Below are positions 1 to 5,951 of a stretch of DNA of 7,670 nucleotides, piece by piece. This stretch comes from Alphaproteobacteria bacterium. GTDB lineage: Bacteria; Pseudomonadota; Alphaproteobacteria; Geminicoccales; Geminicoccaceae. Each line of letters begins with the position of its first letter. The stretch's first letter is position 1. Where the stretch lies: positions 1 through 7,670 of the forward strand of contig JALSRW010000569.1 of assembly GCA_026984595.1 (NCBI GenBank). Direction: 5' to 3'. The position numbers and the translations under genes were made by a program. The notes below the pieces were generated by a model. It made no database searches. It was not told where the DNA came from and saw only the letters and a list, made by a program, of their open reading frames with translations.

Positions 1-28
1 CCGATCAAACGAGAGTTTCTCACCCGCA

Positions 29-45
29 GATGAATCCGGTTCATC
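29..45. promoter_or_regulatory. Candidate LysR-type operator (T-N11-A interrupted palindrome)
   Basis: The sequence GATGAA-TCCGG-TTCATC is an inverted repeat with perfect 6-bp arms and a 5-bp spacer. Inside it, TGAA-N5-TTCA has the T-N11-A geometry classically bound by LysR-type regulators. It lies 40 bases before the first possible start codon of the LysR gene and ends 15 bases before a TATAGG hexamer, a position suited to autoregulation. An upstream gene, possibly divergent, may share this site but lies outside the window. The repeat and spacing are seen directly; binding is inferred. Confidence 0.4.
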
Positions 46-60
46 ATGGAGCCTTTGCCG

Positions 61-66
61 TATAGG
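61..66 (+). promoter_or_regulatory. Weak candidate -10 element for the LysR gene
   Basis: TATAGG matches four of six positions of the TATAAT consensus and is one of very few AT-leaning hexamers here. No good -35 hexamer lies 16-18 bases upstream; the nearest partner, TTCATC at 40-45, is 15 bases away and is part of the palindrome, as might be seen for an activator-dependent or autorepressed promoter. Transcription would begin near 73, leaving a workable leader for the 107 start codon but a very short one for the 86 start. Confidence 0.25.
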
Positions 67-85
67 CTGTTGCCGGCTCTCGGAC

Positions 86-1021
86 ATGAAGAGATTTCGG
101 GGGACTATGCGCCGGCGCGATCTCCCCTCCCTTTCCTCGCTGCGGGCCTTCGAGGCGGCCGCCCGGCACCTGAGCTTTCGCCTCGCGGCGCGGGAACTGG
201 CGGTCACCGACTCGGCGATCAGCCACCAGATCCGCGAGCTCGAGCGCAGCCTCGGCACGGCCCTCTTCCGGCGGCACGGCCGGCGGGTCGAGCTGACCCC
301 CGAAGGTGCCCTCTATTTCCCCATTCTGCGCGACGCCTTCGAGCGCATGGCCGAGGGCGCCGCTCTGGTGCGGAGGGCGCGTTCCTCGGGAGAGCTGACG
401 CTTCAGGTCTATGTCACCGTCGCCGTGCGCTGGCTGCTGCCCCGCCTGTATCGTTTCCACGAGGAGCATCCCGACATCCTGCTGCGGATCACCACCAGCT
501 ACCGGGGCTGGGAATTCGATGCCGAATACGCCGATGCCGGATTCGTCTATCGCAAGGCGCCGCTGGAGCCGGCCTTCCACTACACGCCGCTTTTTCGGGT
601 ACCGATCTTCCCGGTGGCGAGCCCGGCGCTGGTCGAGGCGGGGCTGCGGCACCCCGTCGATCTCGCCCGTTTCCATCTGATCCGGGTTCCGCCCGCCCGC
701 GACGAATGGAAGGCCTGGCTGGGTGCGGCCGGCTGGCCGGAGCTCGAGGGCCTGCCCGGTCCCAGCTTCGACACCTATCTGCTGGCCTTCGAGGCGGCGC
801 TGGCCGGACGGGGCGTGGCGATGGCCGCCGAGTTCATGATCCGCGGCGAACTGGAGAGCGGCAGGTTGGTGCGGCTGTTCGACATCGCGGTGGAACAGCC
901 CGGAAGCTGGTATCTGGCGTGCCGCAAGGAGGACCGGCACGACCCGCGGATCTCCCGGCTGCGCGCGTGGCTGCTGCGCGAGGTGGCGGCCGATCCCTGC
1001 CTTCTGCCCGATCGGAGATGA
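86..1021 (+). CDS. LysR-family transcriptional regulator, GcvA-like
   Basis: A cytoplasmic DNA-binding regulator of the LysR family. Residues about 12-72 form the winged helix-turn-helix: the stretch LPSLSSLRAFEAAARHLSF is typical of GcvA-like members, followed by the recognition region with AVTDSAISHQIRELE. A linker helix runs to about residue 105, and the rest is the periplasmic-binding-protein-like effector domain, starting LTLQVYVTVAVRWLLPRL. The 311-residue length is normal. Start choice is uncertain: the ATG at 86 has no clear Shine-Dalgarno, while the in-frame ATG at 107 follows a GGGGG run and puts the conserved helix nearer the N-terminus, as is usual in the family. I give the longer form, but 107 is at least as likely. 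The gene is co-oriented with the following genes rather than divergent. The effector and targets cannot be read from sequence; autoregulation through the palindrome at 29-45 is plausible. Family assignment is firm. Confidence 0.93.
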   Translation: MKRFRGTMRRRDLPSLSSLRAFEAAARHLSFRLAARELAVTDSAISHQIRELERSLGTALFRRHGRRVELTPEGALYFPILRDAFERMAEGAALVRRARSSGELTLQVYVTVAVRWLLPRLYRFHEEHPDILLRITTSYRGWEFDAEYADAGFVYRKAPLEPAFHYTPLFRVPIFPVASPALVEAGLRHPVDLARFHLIRVPPARDEWKAWLGAAGWPELEGLPGPSFDTYLLAFEAALAGRGVAMAAEFMIRGELESGRLVRLFDIAVEQPGSWYLACRKEDRHDPRISRLRAWLLREVAADPCLLPDRR

Positions 1022-1036
1022 ATGCGGCGGCGCGCG

Positions 1037-1068
1037 TTCACCGGTCGTTAACCCTGTCCGGCTAGTCT
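1037..1068 (+). promoter_or_regulatory. Weak candidate promoter before the methyltransferase gene
   Basis: The 77-base gap after the LysR gene contains GCTAGTCT at 1061-1068, resembling the GCTAnAwC -10 element known from Caulobacter housekeeping promoters, with TTCACC at 1037-1042 as a loose -35 about 18 bases upstream. Between them sits TTAACC (1048-1053), which resembles a half-site of the alphaproteobacterial regulator CtrA, although no second half-site is evident. No terminator hairpin with a T-run is seen in this gap, so read-through from the LysR gene is also possible. Confidence 0.22.
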
Positions 1069-1098
1069 CCCCGCGAACAGCCGGAAGGAAGGTTCCGC

Positions 1099-2553
1099 AT
1101 GAGAGCCCCCTGCCATGCCGCGCCCCCGGCGACGGCGCCTCGTGCATGCGCCGATATGGCGCCCGAGGCGGTCCTCCTCGTCACCCTCGAGGACGGTACG
1201 GAGGTGGCCGTGCGCAACGATCTGCGGCGCGTGACGACCTATGTGCTGATCGAACAGGGGCGCTGGTTCGAGCATGAATGGGATCTGCTGCGGCGGGTCG
1301 CCACGCCCGGCGCCACCGTCTTCGATATCGGCGCCAATCACGGCGTCTACGCGCTGGCGCTGGCCCGCCGGGTCGGTCCCTCCGGCCGGGTGGTGGCCTT
1401 CGAGCCGGGCGCCGATCCGGCATCGCTGCTGGCCCGCGCCGCCGCCGAGGCGGGCCTTTCCTGGTTGGAACTCCGGGAGCACGCCATCGGCGATCGCGAC
1501 GGCGGGCTGTCGCTGATCGCCGAAGGGGGCTGCGAGGAAGCTCGGGTGACGGACTCCGGCGCGGGTGGTGCCGAGATCGACTGTCGGCGGCTGGACACGG
1601 TGTGGCAGGAGCTGGGACGGCCCGATCCCTGCATCCTCAAGATCGACGTGGAAGGCGCCGAAGCCCTGGTGTTCGAAGGCGCGCGCGAACTGCTCGACGC
1701 CACATCACCGCTGGTGATGTTCGAGATCTCCGGTGATCGCCGGCGGGCGATCGATCTCTGCCGCCGGCTCGCCGGGTTCGGCTTCTCTCCCTGGCGTTAC
1801 CTGCCGGACCTCGGCCTGCTGGTGCCGGCCGAACCCGGGAACTGCTCGAGCTTCCAGCTCAACCTGGTGGCCCTCGGGTCCGACAGGGCCGCGGCGCTGG
1901 CGGCGGCCGGCCTGCTCGTTCCCCGGGAGGAGGAAGCGGAGGAGCCGATGACCATCGAGGCGGCTCTCGATGCGGCGTTCGAGCTGCTGGCCGATTCCGG
2001 TTCGATCCCCGCTCCCGGGCGGTTCGCCCGGGCAGGCAAGGCGCTGCGGCGCATCGAGTCCCATCTCGAAGAGGTTCCCGAGGCGCCGGCGTATCCGTAC
2101 CGGGCGCTCGCCTACCGTCTTTCCATGGCCCTCGGCGAGCCGGAGCGAGGAGCACGGCATCTGGGCGCGGTGCAGGCGGCGATCCGGCGGCAGCCCGTCA
2201 CCACCCCGCCGCCGATGGCCATGAGTCCCTGGCTCGATCACGTGCCGCCCGGCAGGGAGCTCGCGGCCTGGATACAGATCGATCTGTTCGACCGCATGCT
2301 CTGCGCCCACAACTGGTCCAGCCGCTTTCTGCCGACCGAGATCCTGGGCCTGCTCGAAGAGCTTCGGGGCAACCCGTTCTTTCCGCCCCATCTCGAGCGG
2401 CGCCGGCAACTCCGCCGCACCCTGCGGGGTCTGCAGCCGGCACTGGAGCCGGGTCCGGCCACCGCCGCCCTCCGACCATTGCCGGGCGCGGCCGGCGGCG
2501 ACAGGCAATGGTTGATCCCTCGCGCGACCTCGGCCAAACTTCGGCCACAATGA
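1099..2553 (+). CDS. FkbM-family methyltransferase with unrecognised C-terminal extension
   Basis: A predicted SAM-dependent methyltransferase of the FkbM family, which typically O-methylates sugars, polyketides or other small molecules; the substrate here is unknown. The fold runs from about residue 25 to 260. Motif I for SAM binding is VFDIGANHGVYALALA (74-89), the acidic ribose-contacting region is VVAFEP (98-103), and the family hallmark LKIDVEGAE is at 180-188, followed by LVMFEI. The ATG at 1099 is well supported by AAGGAAGG at 1085-1092, six bases upstream. FkbM proteins are often 230-300 residues; this one has 484. After an acidic linker (REEEAEE, 276-282) comes a region of about 200 residues, rich in predicted helix (MTIEAALDAAFELL, then RALAYRLSMALG and LTEILGLLEELRG-like helices), that I do not recognise. 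It has no signal peptide or membrane segment. It is co-oriented with the transporter 45 bases downstream, but a shared job is only a guess. Confidence 0.88.
   Translation: MRAPCHAAPPATAPRACADMAPEAVLLVTLEDGTEVAVRNDLRRVTTYVLIEQGRWFEHEWDLLRRVATPGATVFDIGANHGVYALALARRVGPSGRVVAFEPGADPASLLARAAAEAGLSWLELREHAIGDRDGGLSLIAEGGCEEARVTDSGAGGAEIDCRRLDTVWQELGRPDPCILKIDVEGAEALVFEGARELLDATSPLVMFEISGDRRRAIDLCRRLAGFGFSPWRYLPDLGLLVPAEPGNCSSFQLNLVALGSDRAAALAAAGLLVPREEEAEEPMTIEAALDAAFELLADSGSIPAPGRFARAGKALRRIESHLEEVPEAPAYPYRALAYRLSMALGEPERGARHLGAVQAAIRRQPVTTPPPMAMSPWLDHVPPGRELAAWIQIDLFDRMLCAHNWSSRFLPTEILGLLEELRGNPFFPPHLERRRQLRRTLRGLQPALEPGPATAALRPLPGAAGGDRQWLIPRATSAKLRPQ
1948..2553 (+). other. C-terminal module of the methyltransferase with possible internal start
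   Basis: An in-frame ATG at 1948 (Met284) follows GGAGGAG at 1938-1944 within a longer purine-rich run, and opens a 201-residue segment matching the non-FkbM extension. It is hydrophilic and apparently mainly helical, with no cysteine cluster, membrane segment or motif I can name; Trp and Pro pairs (SPWLDHVPPG, NPFFPPHLE) punctuate the helices. The purine run also encodes an acidic linker, so the Shine-Dalgarno resemblance may be a by-product of Glu codons. It is either a fused domain or a separately initiated short product. Confidence 0.3.
2530..2547 (+). repeat. 7-4-7 direct repeat ahead of the transporter operon
   Basis: TCGGCCA occurs at 2530-2536 and again at 2541-2547, an 11-bp repeat unit of about one helical turn. 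The layout of two 7-bp repeats separated by 4 bp is the one used by OmpR/PhoB-type response regulators, although the sequence is not a Pho box. It overlaps the last codons of the methyltransferase gene and ends nine bases before the palindrome at 2557. The repeat is certain; a regulatory role is speculative. Confidence 0.3.
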
Positions 2554-2556
2554 CCA

Positions 2557-2572
2557 CCGACCGATCGGTCGG
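2557..2572. promoter_or_regulatory. Perfect 16-bp palindrome, candidate operator of the transporter operon
   Basis: CCGACCGATCGGTCGG is identical to its reverse complement and lies in the 45-base gap between the methyltransferase stop and the binding-protein start, 9 bases before the Shine-Dalgarno AAGGAGG (2582-2588). Short GC-rich palindromes of the CCGACC/GGTCGG type are typical dimer sites for TetR-like repressors. In RNA it could form a 6-bp stem with a GAUC loop near the ribosome site. There is no following T-run, so it is not an intrinsic terminator. No TetR-type gene is in the window. Confidence 0.4.
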
Positions 2573-2598
2573 GACGGAAACAAGGAGGGAGTGGGGCG

Positions 2599-4173
2599 AT
2601 GGCCGACAAATCGCGACACGGGCGCAGTGCGGGCGGGCTCATCCTGCCGCGGCGCCGTTTTCTCGGCAGCACGGCGCTGCTCGGTGCTTCGGCGGCCTTG
2701 GCACCCGGCCTTTTGCGCCGGGCGCGGGCGGCGGAACCCAATCGCGGCGGCAATCTCAAGCTCGGCCTCGACGGGGCGGCCGCCACCGACAGTCTCGATC
2801 CGGCGACCTATACCGCGACCTACATGCAGACCGTCGGCTATCAGTGGGGCAACTGTCTGGTCGAGCTCGACGAAAAGGTGCGGCCGATTCCCGAGCTGGC
2901 CGAGAGCTGGGAGGCCAATGCCGACGCTTCCGTCTGGGTGTTCAAACTCCGGAAGGGAGTGACCTTCCACAACGGCATGGAGATGTCGGCGACCGATGTG
3001 GTGTACTCGGTCAACCATCACCGCGGGCCGGATTCCAAATCGGGCGCCAAGGGCTATCTGGAGGTCATCAAGGAAGTCAAGGCGACCGGCAAATACGAGG
3101 TCACCTTCGAACTCGAAACCCCGAGCGCCGATCTGCCCTATGTGCTGTCCGACTATCACGTGCTGATCGTGCCCGACGGCAGCGACTTCGCCAAGCCGAT
3201 CGGCACCGGCCCCTACATCATCGAGAGTTTCGAGCCGGGTGTTCGCACCCTCGCCAGGCGCAATCCCGATTACTGGAAGGAAGGCCGTGGCTGGGCGGAT
3301 TCGGTGGAGACCCTGGCCCTCAACGATCTCACCGCCCGCACCAGCGCCCTGCAGACCGGGGCCGTCCATTTCATCAACCGGCTCGACCCCAAGACCGTGC
3401 ATCTGCTGGAGCGGGCGCCCGGCGTTCTCGTCATCAACGTGCCCAGCGCCGGCCACTATACCTTCGTGATGCGCTGCGACACGCCGCCCTTCGACAACAA
3501 CCACCTGCGGCTGGCGCTGAAATGGGGGATCGACCGGACCGAGCTGGTGGACAAGATCCTGCGTGGCTACGGACGCATCGGCAACGATCATCCCATCCCC
3601 GATTTCGATCCCTTCTTCAACACCGAGCTGCCGCAGCGCGAATTCGATGCCGACAAGGCCAAGTTCCACCTCAAGAAGTCGGGGTACGACGGCCCCATTC
3701 AGCTCCACATCGCGGATGCGGCCTTCACCGGCGCCGTCGATGCCGCCCAACTCTACGCCCAGCATCTGGCCAAGGCCGGCATCAAGCTCGACATCGTGCG
3801 CGAACCCAATGACGGCTACTGGTCCAACGTCTGGATGAAGAAGTCCTTCGTCGGCTCCTATTGGGGCGGCCGACCCACCGCCGACCTCATGTTCTCGGTG
3901 GCCTACAAGTCGGATGCGCCCTGGAACGAGAGCTTCTGGAAGCGTCCCGAATTCGACGAGCTGCTGATCCAGGCCCGGTCCGAGCTCGATTTCGAGAAGC
4001 GCAAGCAGCTCTACTGGGAGATGCAGCGCATGGTCTGGGAGGATGGCGGCGAGATCATCCCCATGTTCAACAATTACCTGTTCGGCTCGCGGAACAACAT
4101 CGCGGGCTTCGTCCCGGTGCCCGTGCTGACCGGACTCAGGGTTTCGGAGCAGCTCTACTTCACCGACCTCTGA
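2599..4173 (+). CDS. ABC transporter substrate-binding protein, family 5 (peptide/nickel/opine type), Tat-exported
   Basis: The periplasmic receptor of a Dpp/Opp-class importer. The N-terminus carries a twin-arginine signal: LPRRRFLG (16-23) fits the RRxFL consensus, followed by a hydrophobic stretch and a likely cleavage after ARA or RAA near residue 44-45. The mature part has the family 5 hallmarks: PELAESWE (98-105), FKLRKGVTFHNG (115-126) with the following ATDVVYSVN, then GTGPYIIESFEPG (202-214) and RRNPDYWKEG (220-229). At 524 residues it has normal length. The ATG at 2599 is preceded by AAGGAGG ten bases upstream. The DppB-like permease gene starts five bases after its stop, so the two are cotranscribed. 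Family members bind di- and oligopeptides, haem, nickel chelates, glutathione or opines; nothing here selects among these, so I give no gene symbol. Use of Tat rather than Sec implies export in folded form, which occurs in several members of this family. Confidence 0.94.
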   Translation: MADKSRHGRSAGGLILPRRRFLGSTALLGASAALAPGLLRRARAAEPNRGGNLKLGLDGAAATDSLDPATYTATYMQTVGYQWGNCLVELDEKVRPIPELAESWEANADASVWVFKLRKGVTFHNGMEMSATDVVYSVNHHRGPDSKSGAKGYLEVIKEVKATGKYEVTFELETPSADLPYVLSDYHVLIVPDGSDFAKPIGTGPYIIESFEPGVRTLARRNPDYWKEGRGWADSVETLALNDLTARTSALQTGAVHFINRLDPKTVHLLERAPGVLVINVPSAGHYTFVMRCDTPPFDNNHLRLALKWGIDRTELVDKILRGYGRIGNDHPIPDFDPFFNTELPQREFDADKAKFHLKKSGYDGPIQLHIADAAFTGAVDAAQLYAQHLAKAGIKLDIVREPNDGYWSNVWMKKSFVGSYWGGRPTADLMFSVAYKSDAPWNESFWKRPEFDELLIQARSELDFEKRKQLYWEMQRMVWEDGGEIIPMFNNYLFGSRNNIAGFVPVPVLTGLRVSEQLYFTDL

Positions 4174-4178
4174 GACCC

Positions 4179-5135
4179 GTGCATCCTCTCCTCAAGCTCG
4201 TCGCCCAGCGCCTCGCGCTGGGCGCGGGCACCCTGCTCGTCGTCTCCCTGCTGATCTTCGCCGGCACCCAGATCCTGCCCGGCGACGTGGCACAGGCGAT
4301 CCTCGGCCAGTCGGCGACCCCCGAGGCGGTGGCCGCGATCCGCCGGGATCTCGGGCTCGATCGCCCGGCCTGGGTGCGCTACATCGACTGGCTGACGGGC
4401 TTTCTGCAGGGCGATCTCGGCACTTCGCTGGCCAATCGCGTGCCGATCTCGGAGATGATCGCCGGCCGCCTCGAGAACACCCTGTTCCTGGCCGGCGTGG
4501 CGGCGGCGATCGCCGTGCCCATCGCCATCACCCTCGGGGTGATCGCCGCCCGCTACCGCGAGACCTGGCTCGACAAGACCATCTCCATCGTCACCCTGTC
4601 GGCCATTTCCATGCCCGAATTCTTCATCGGCTACATCCTCATCTTCGTGTTCGCCGTGAAGCTGTTCTGGGCCCCCTCGATCGCCAGCGTATTCCCGGGG
4701 ATGAGCTTTCTGGAGCGGGTCTATGCCGTCTCCCTGCCGGTCGCCACCCTGTCGATGGTGGTGATCGCTCACATGATGCGCATGACCCGGGCGGCGATCA
4801 TCAATGTCATGGCCAGCCCCTATATCGAGACCGCCGAATTGAAGGGCCTGACCCGCTCGCGCATCACCCTCCACCATGCCCTGCCCAATGCCCTGTCGCC
4901 GATCATCAACGTGGTGGTCATCAACCTCGCCTATCTGGTGGTCGGGGTGGTGGTGGTGGAAGTGGTGTTCGTCTATCCCGGCATGGGCCAGCTCATGGTC
5001 GATGCGGTGGCCAAGCGGGACGTGCCGGTGGTGCAGGCGACCGGCATCATCTTCGCGGCGACCTACGTGCTCCTCAACCTCACCGCCGATGTGCTGGCGA
5101 TCCTCGCCAATCCGCGCATCCGGCACGCGAGATAG
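4179..5135 (+). CDS. DppB-like ABC transporter permease
   Basis: The first inner-membrane permease of the importer, 318 residues and of normal size for DppB-type subunits. I see six membrane segments, at about 12-30, 102-124, 135-160, 184-200, 242-264 and 286-308. Family features include ILPGDVAQAILG just after the first helix, GDLGTSL (78-84) in the periplasmic region, and the cytoplasmic EAA-type coupling loop YIETAELKGLTRSRI (215-229) ending in HALPNALSP, which contacts the ATPase domains. I chose the GTG at 4179: it starts directly before the hydrophobic N-terminal helix and lies five bases after the binding-protein stop. Reading the frame further upstream would run deep into that gene. 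No convincing Shine-Dalgarno precedes the GTG, so translation is probably coupled to termination of the binding protein. Its gene is followed after three bases by the second permease. Confidence 0.94.
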   Translation: MHPLLKLVAQRLALGAGTLLVVSLLIFAGTQILPGDVAQAILGQSATPEAVAAIRRDLGLDRPAWVRYIDWLTGFLQGDLGTSLANRVPISEMIAGRLENTLFLAGVAAAIAVPIAITLGVIAARYRETWLDKTISIVTLSAISMPEFFIGYILIFVFAVKLFWAPSIASVFPGMSFLERVYAVSLPVATLSMVVIAHMMRMTRAAIINVMASPYIETAELKGLTRSRITLHHALPNALSPIINVVVINLAYLVVGVVVVEVVFVYPGMGQLMVDAVAKRDVPVVQATGIIFAATYVLLNLTADVLAILANPRIRHAR

Positions 5136-5138
5136 GCG

Positions 5139-5948
5139 ATGCGGCTGCGCCCGAGTGTCGTCGTCGGCTTCGCCATCATCGCCGTCTATGTGGCCGCGGC
5201 CCTGCTCGGCCCGCTGCTGGCGCCCTACGGCGAGGCGGAGGTGGTGGGCGATGTGTGGGAGCCCTTTTCGGCCCTTCATCCGCTGGGCACCGACAGTCTC
5301 GGCCGCGACATGCTGAGCCGACTGCTGTGGGGCGCCTCGCGGACCATCGGCGTGGCCCTGGCCGCCACCCTGCTGTCCTTCACCATCGGCATGACGCTGG
5401 GATATCTCGCGGCGGTGCTGGGCGGCTGGGTGGACATGATCCTGAGCCGCAGCATCGATACGCTGATGGCCATTCCCACCCTGATCTTCGCGCTCGTCGT
5501 GCTGGCGGTGCTGCCGCCTTCGGTGTTGATCCTGATCCTGGTCATCGCGGTTCTGGATTCGACCCGCGTATTCCGTCTCGCCCGGGCGGTGGCGATGGAC
5601 ATCGTGGTGATGGATTTCGTGGAGGTCGCCCGGCTGCGCGGGGAAAGGCTGGGCTGGATCATCTTCCGCGAGGTGCTGCCCAACACCCTGCCGCCGCTGA
5701 TCGCCGAGTTCGGCCTGCGTTTCTGCTTCGCCTTCCTGTTCCTGAGCTCGCTGTCCTTTCTCGGGCTCGGCATCCAGCCCCCCGCCGCCGACTGGGGCGG
5801 GATGGTGCGCGACAATGCCAACGCCATCAGCTTCGGCCTGCCGATCCCGCTCATCCCGGCGGCGGCCATCGCCATTCTTACGATCGGCGTCAATCTGGTG
5901 GTCGACTGGCAGCTCGAACGCTCCTCGATCGCCCGGCGCGGAGCCTGA
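5139..5948 (+). CDS. DppC-like ABC transporter permease
   Basis: The second inner-membrane permease, pairing with the DppB-like subunit. At 269 residues it is slightly short for the family. The N-terminal helix (about 7-28) leads to the DppC hallmark HPLGTDSLGRDMLSRLLWGA (47-66). Further membrane segments are near 69-95, 107-125, 127-140, 190-212 and 236-255. The coupling loop is FVEVARLRGERLGWIIFREVLP (160-181, glycine at 168), and FLGLGIQPP...DWGGMV (207-223) is another family signature. The C-terminus ends VNLVVDWQLE, without the LRDxLDPR-type tail of many DppC proteins. The ATG at 5139 is three bases after the preceding stop with only a weak ribosome site, again suggesting translational coupling; the ATPase gene follows after three bases. 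Confidence 0.94.
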   Translation: MRLRPSVVVGFAIIAVYVAAALLGPLLAPYGEAEVVGDVWEPFSALHPLGTDSLGRDMLSRLLWGASRTIGVALAATLLSFTIGMTLGYLAAVLGGWVDMILSRSIDTLMAIPTLIFALVVLAVLPPSVLILILVIAVLDSTRVFRLARAVAMDIVVMDFVEVARLRGERLGWIIFREVLPNTLPPLIAEFGLRFCFAFLFLSSLSFLGLGIQPPAADWGGMVRDNANAISFGLPIPLIPAAAIAILTIGVNLVVDWQLERSSIARRGA

Positions 5949-5951
5949 GCC

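Noticed and set aside
1018..1065. Fifteen-codon open frame overlapping the LysR stop by ATGA
   Set aside because: It has no properly spaced ribosome site and no recognisable content, and it ends in the candidate -10 region of the next gene.
1702..1720. Inverted repeat ACATCACC-GCT-GGTGATGT inside the methyltransferase gene
   Set aside because: Arms of 8 bp with a small loop are expected about once by chance in a window this size. It lies within conserved FkbM coding sequence and no T-run follows.
2014..2032. Strong GC hairpin CCCGGGCG-GTT-CGCCCGGG within the C-terminal region of the methyltransferase gene
   Set aside because: It lies in the middle of coding sequence without a T-run, and such GC-only stems are common in DNA of this composition. 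It is noted only because it is 66 bases after the possible internal start.
1705..3765. 686-codon open frame on the - strand spanning the methyltransferase and binding-protein genes
   Set aside because: It crosses two well-supported genes and their control gap, has low-complexity composition and no motif; it is a shadow of GC-rich codon bias.
3861..4178. Upstream extension of the DppB-like permease frame to an ATG at 3861
   Set aside because: The extension lies wholly inside the binding-protein gene in another frame, encodes non-membrane low-complexity sequence, and DppB proteins start just before the first membrane helix, as the GTG at 4179 does.
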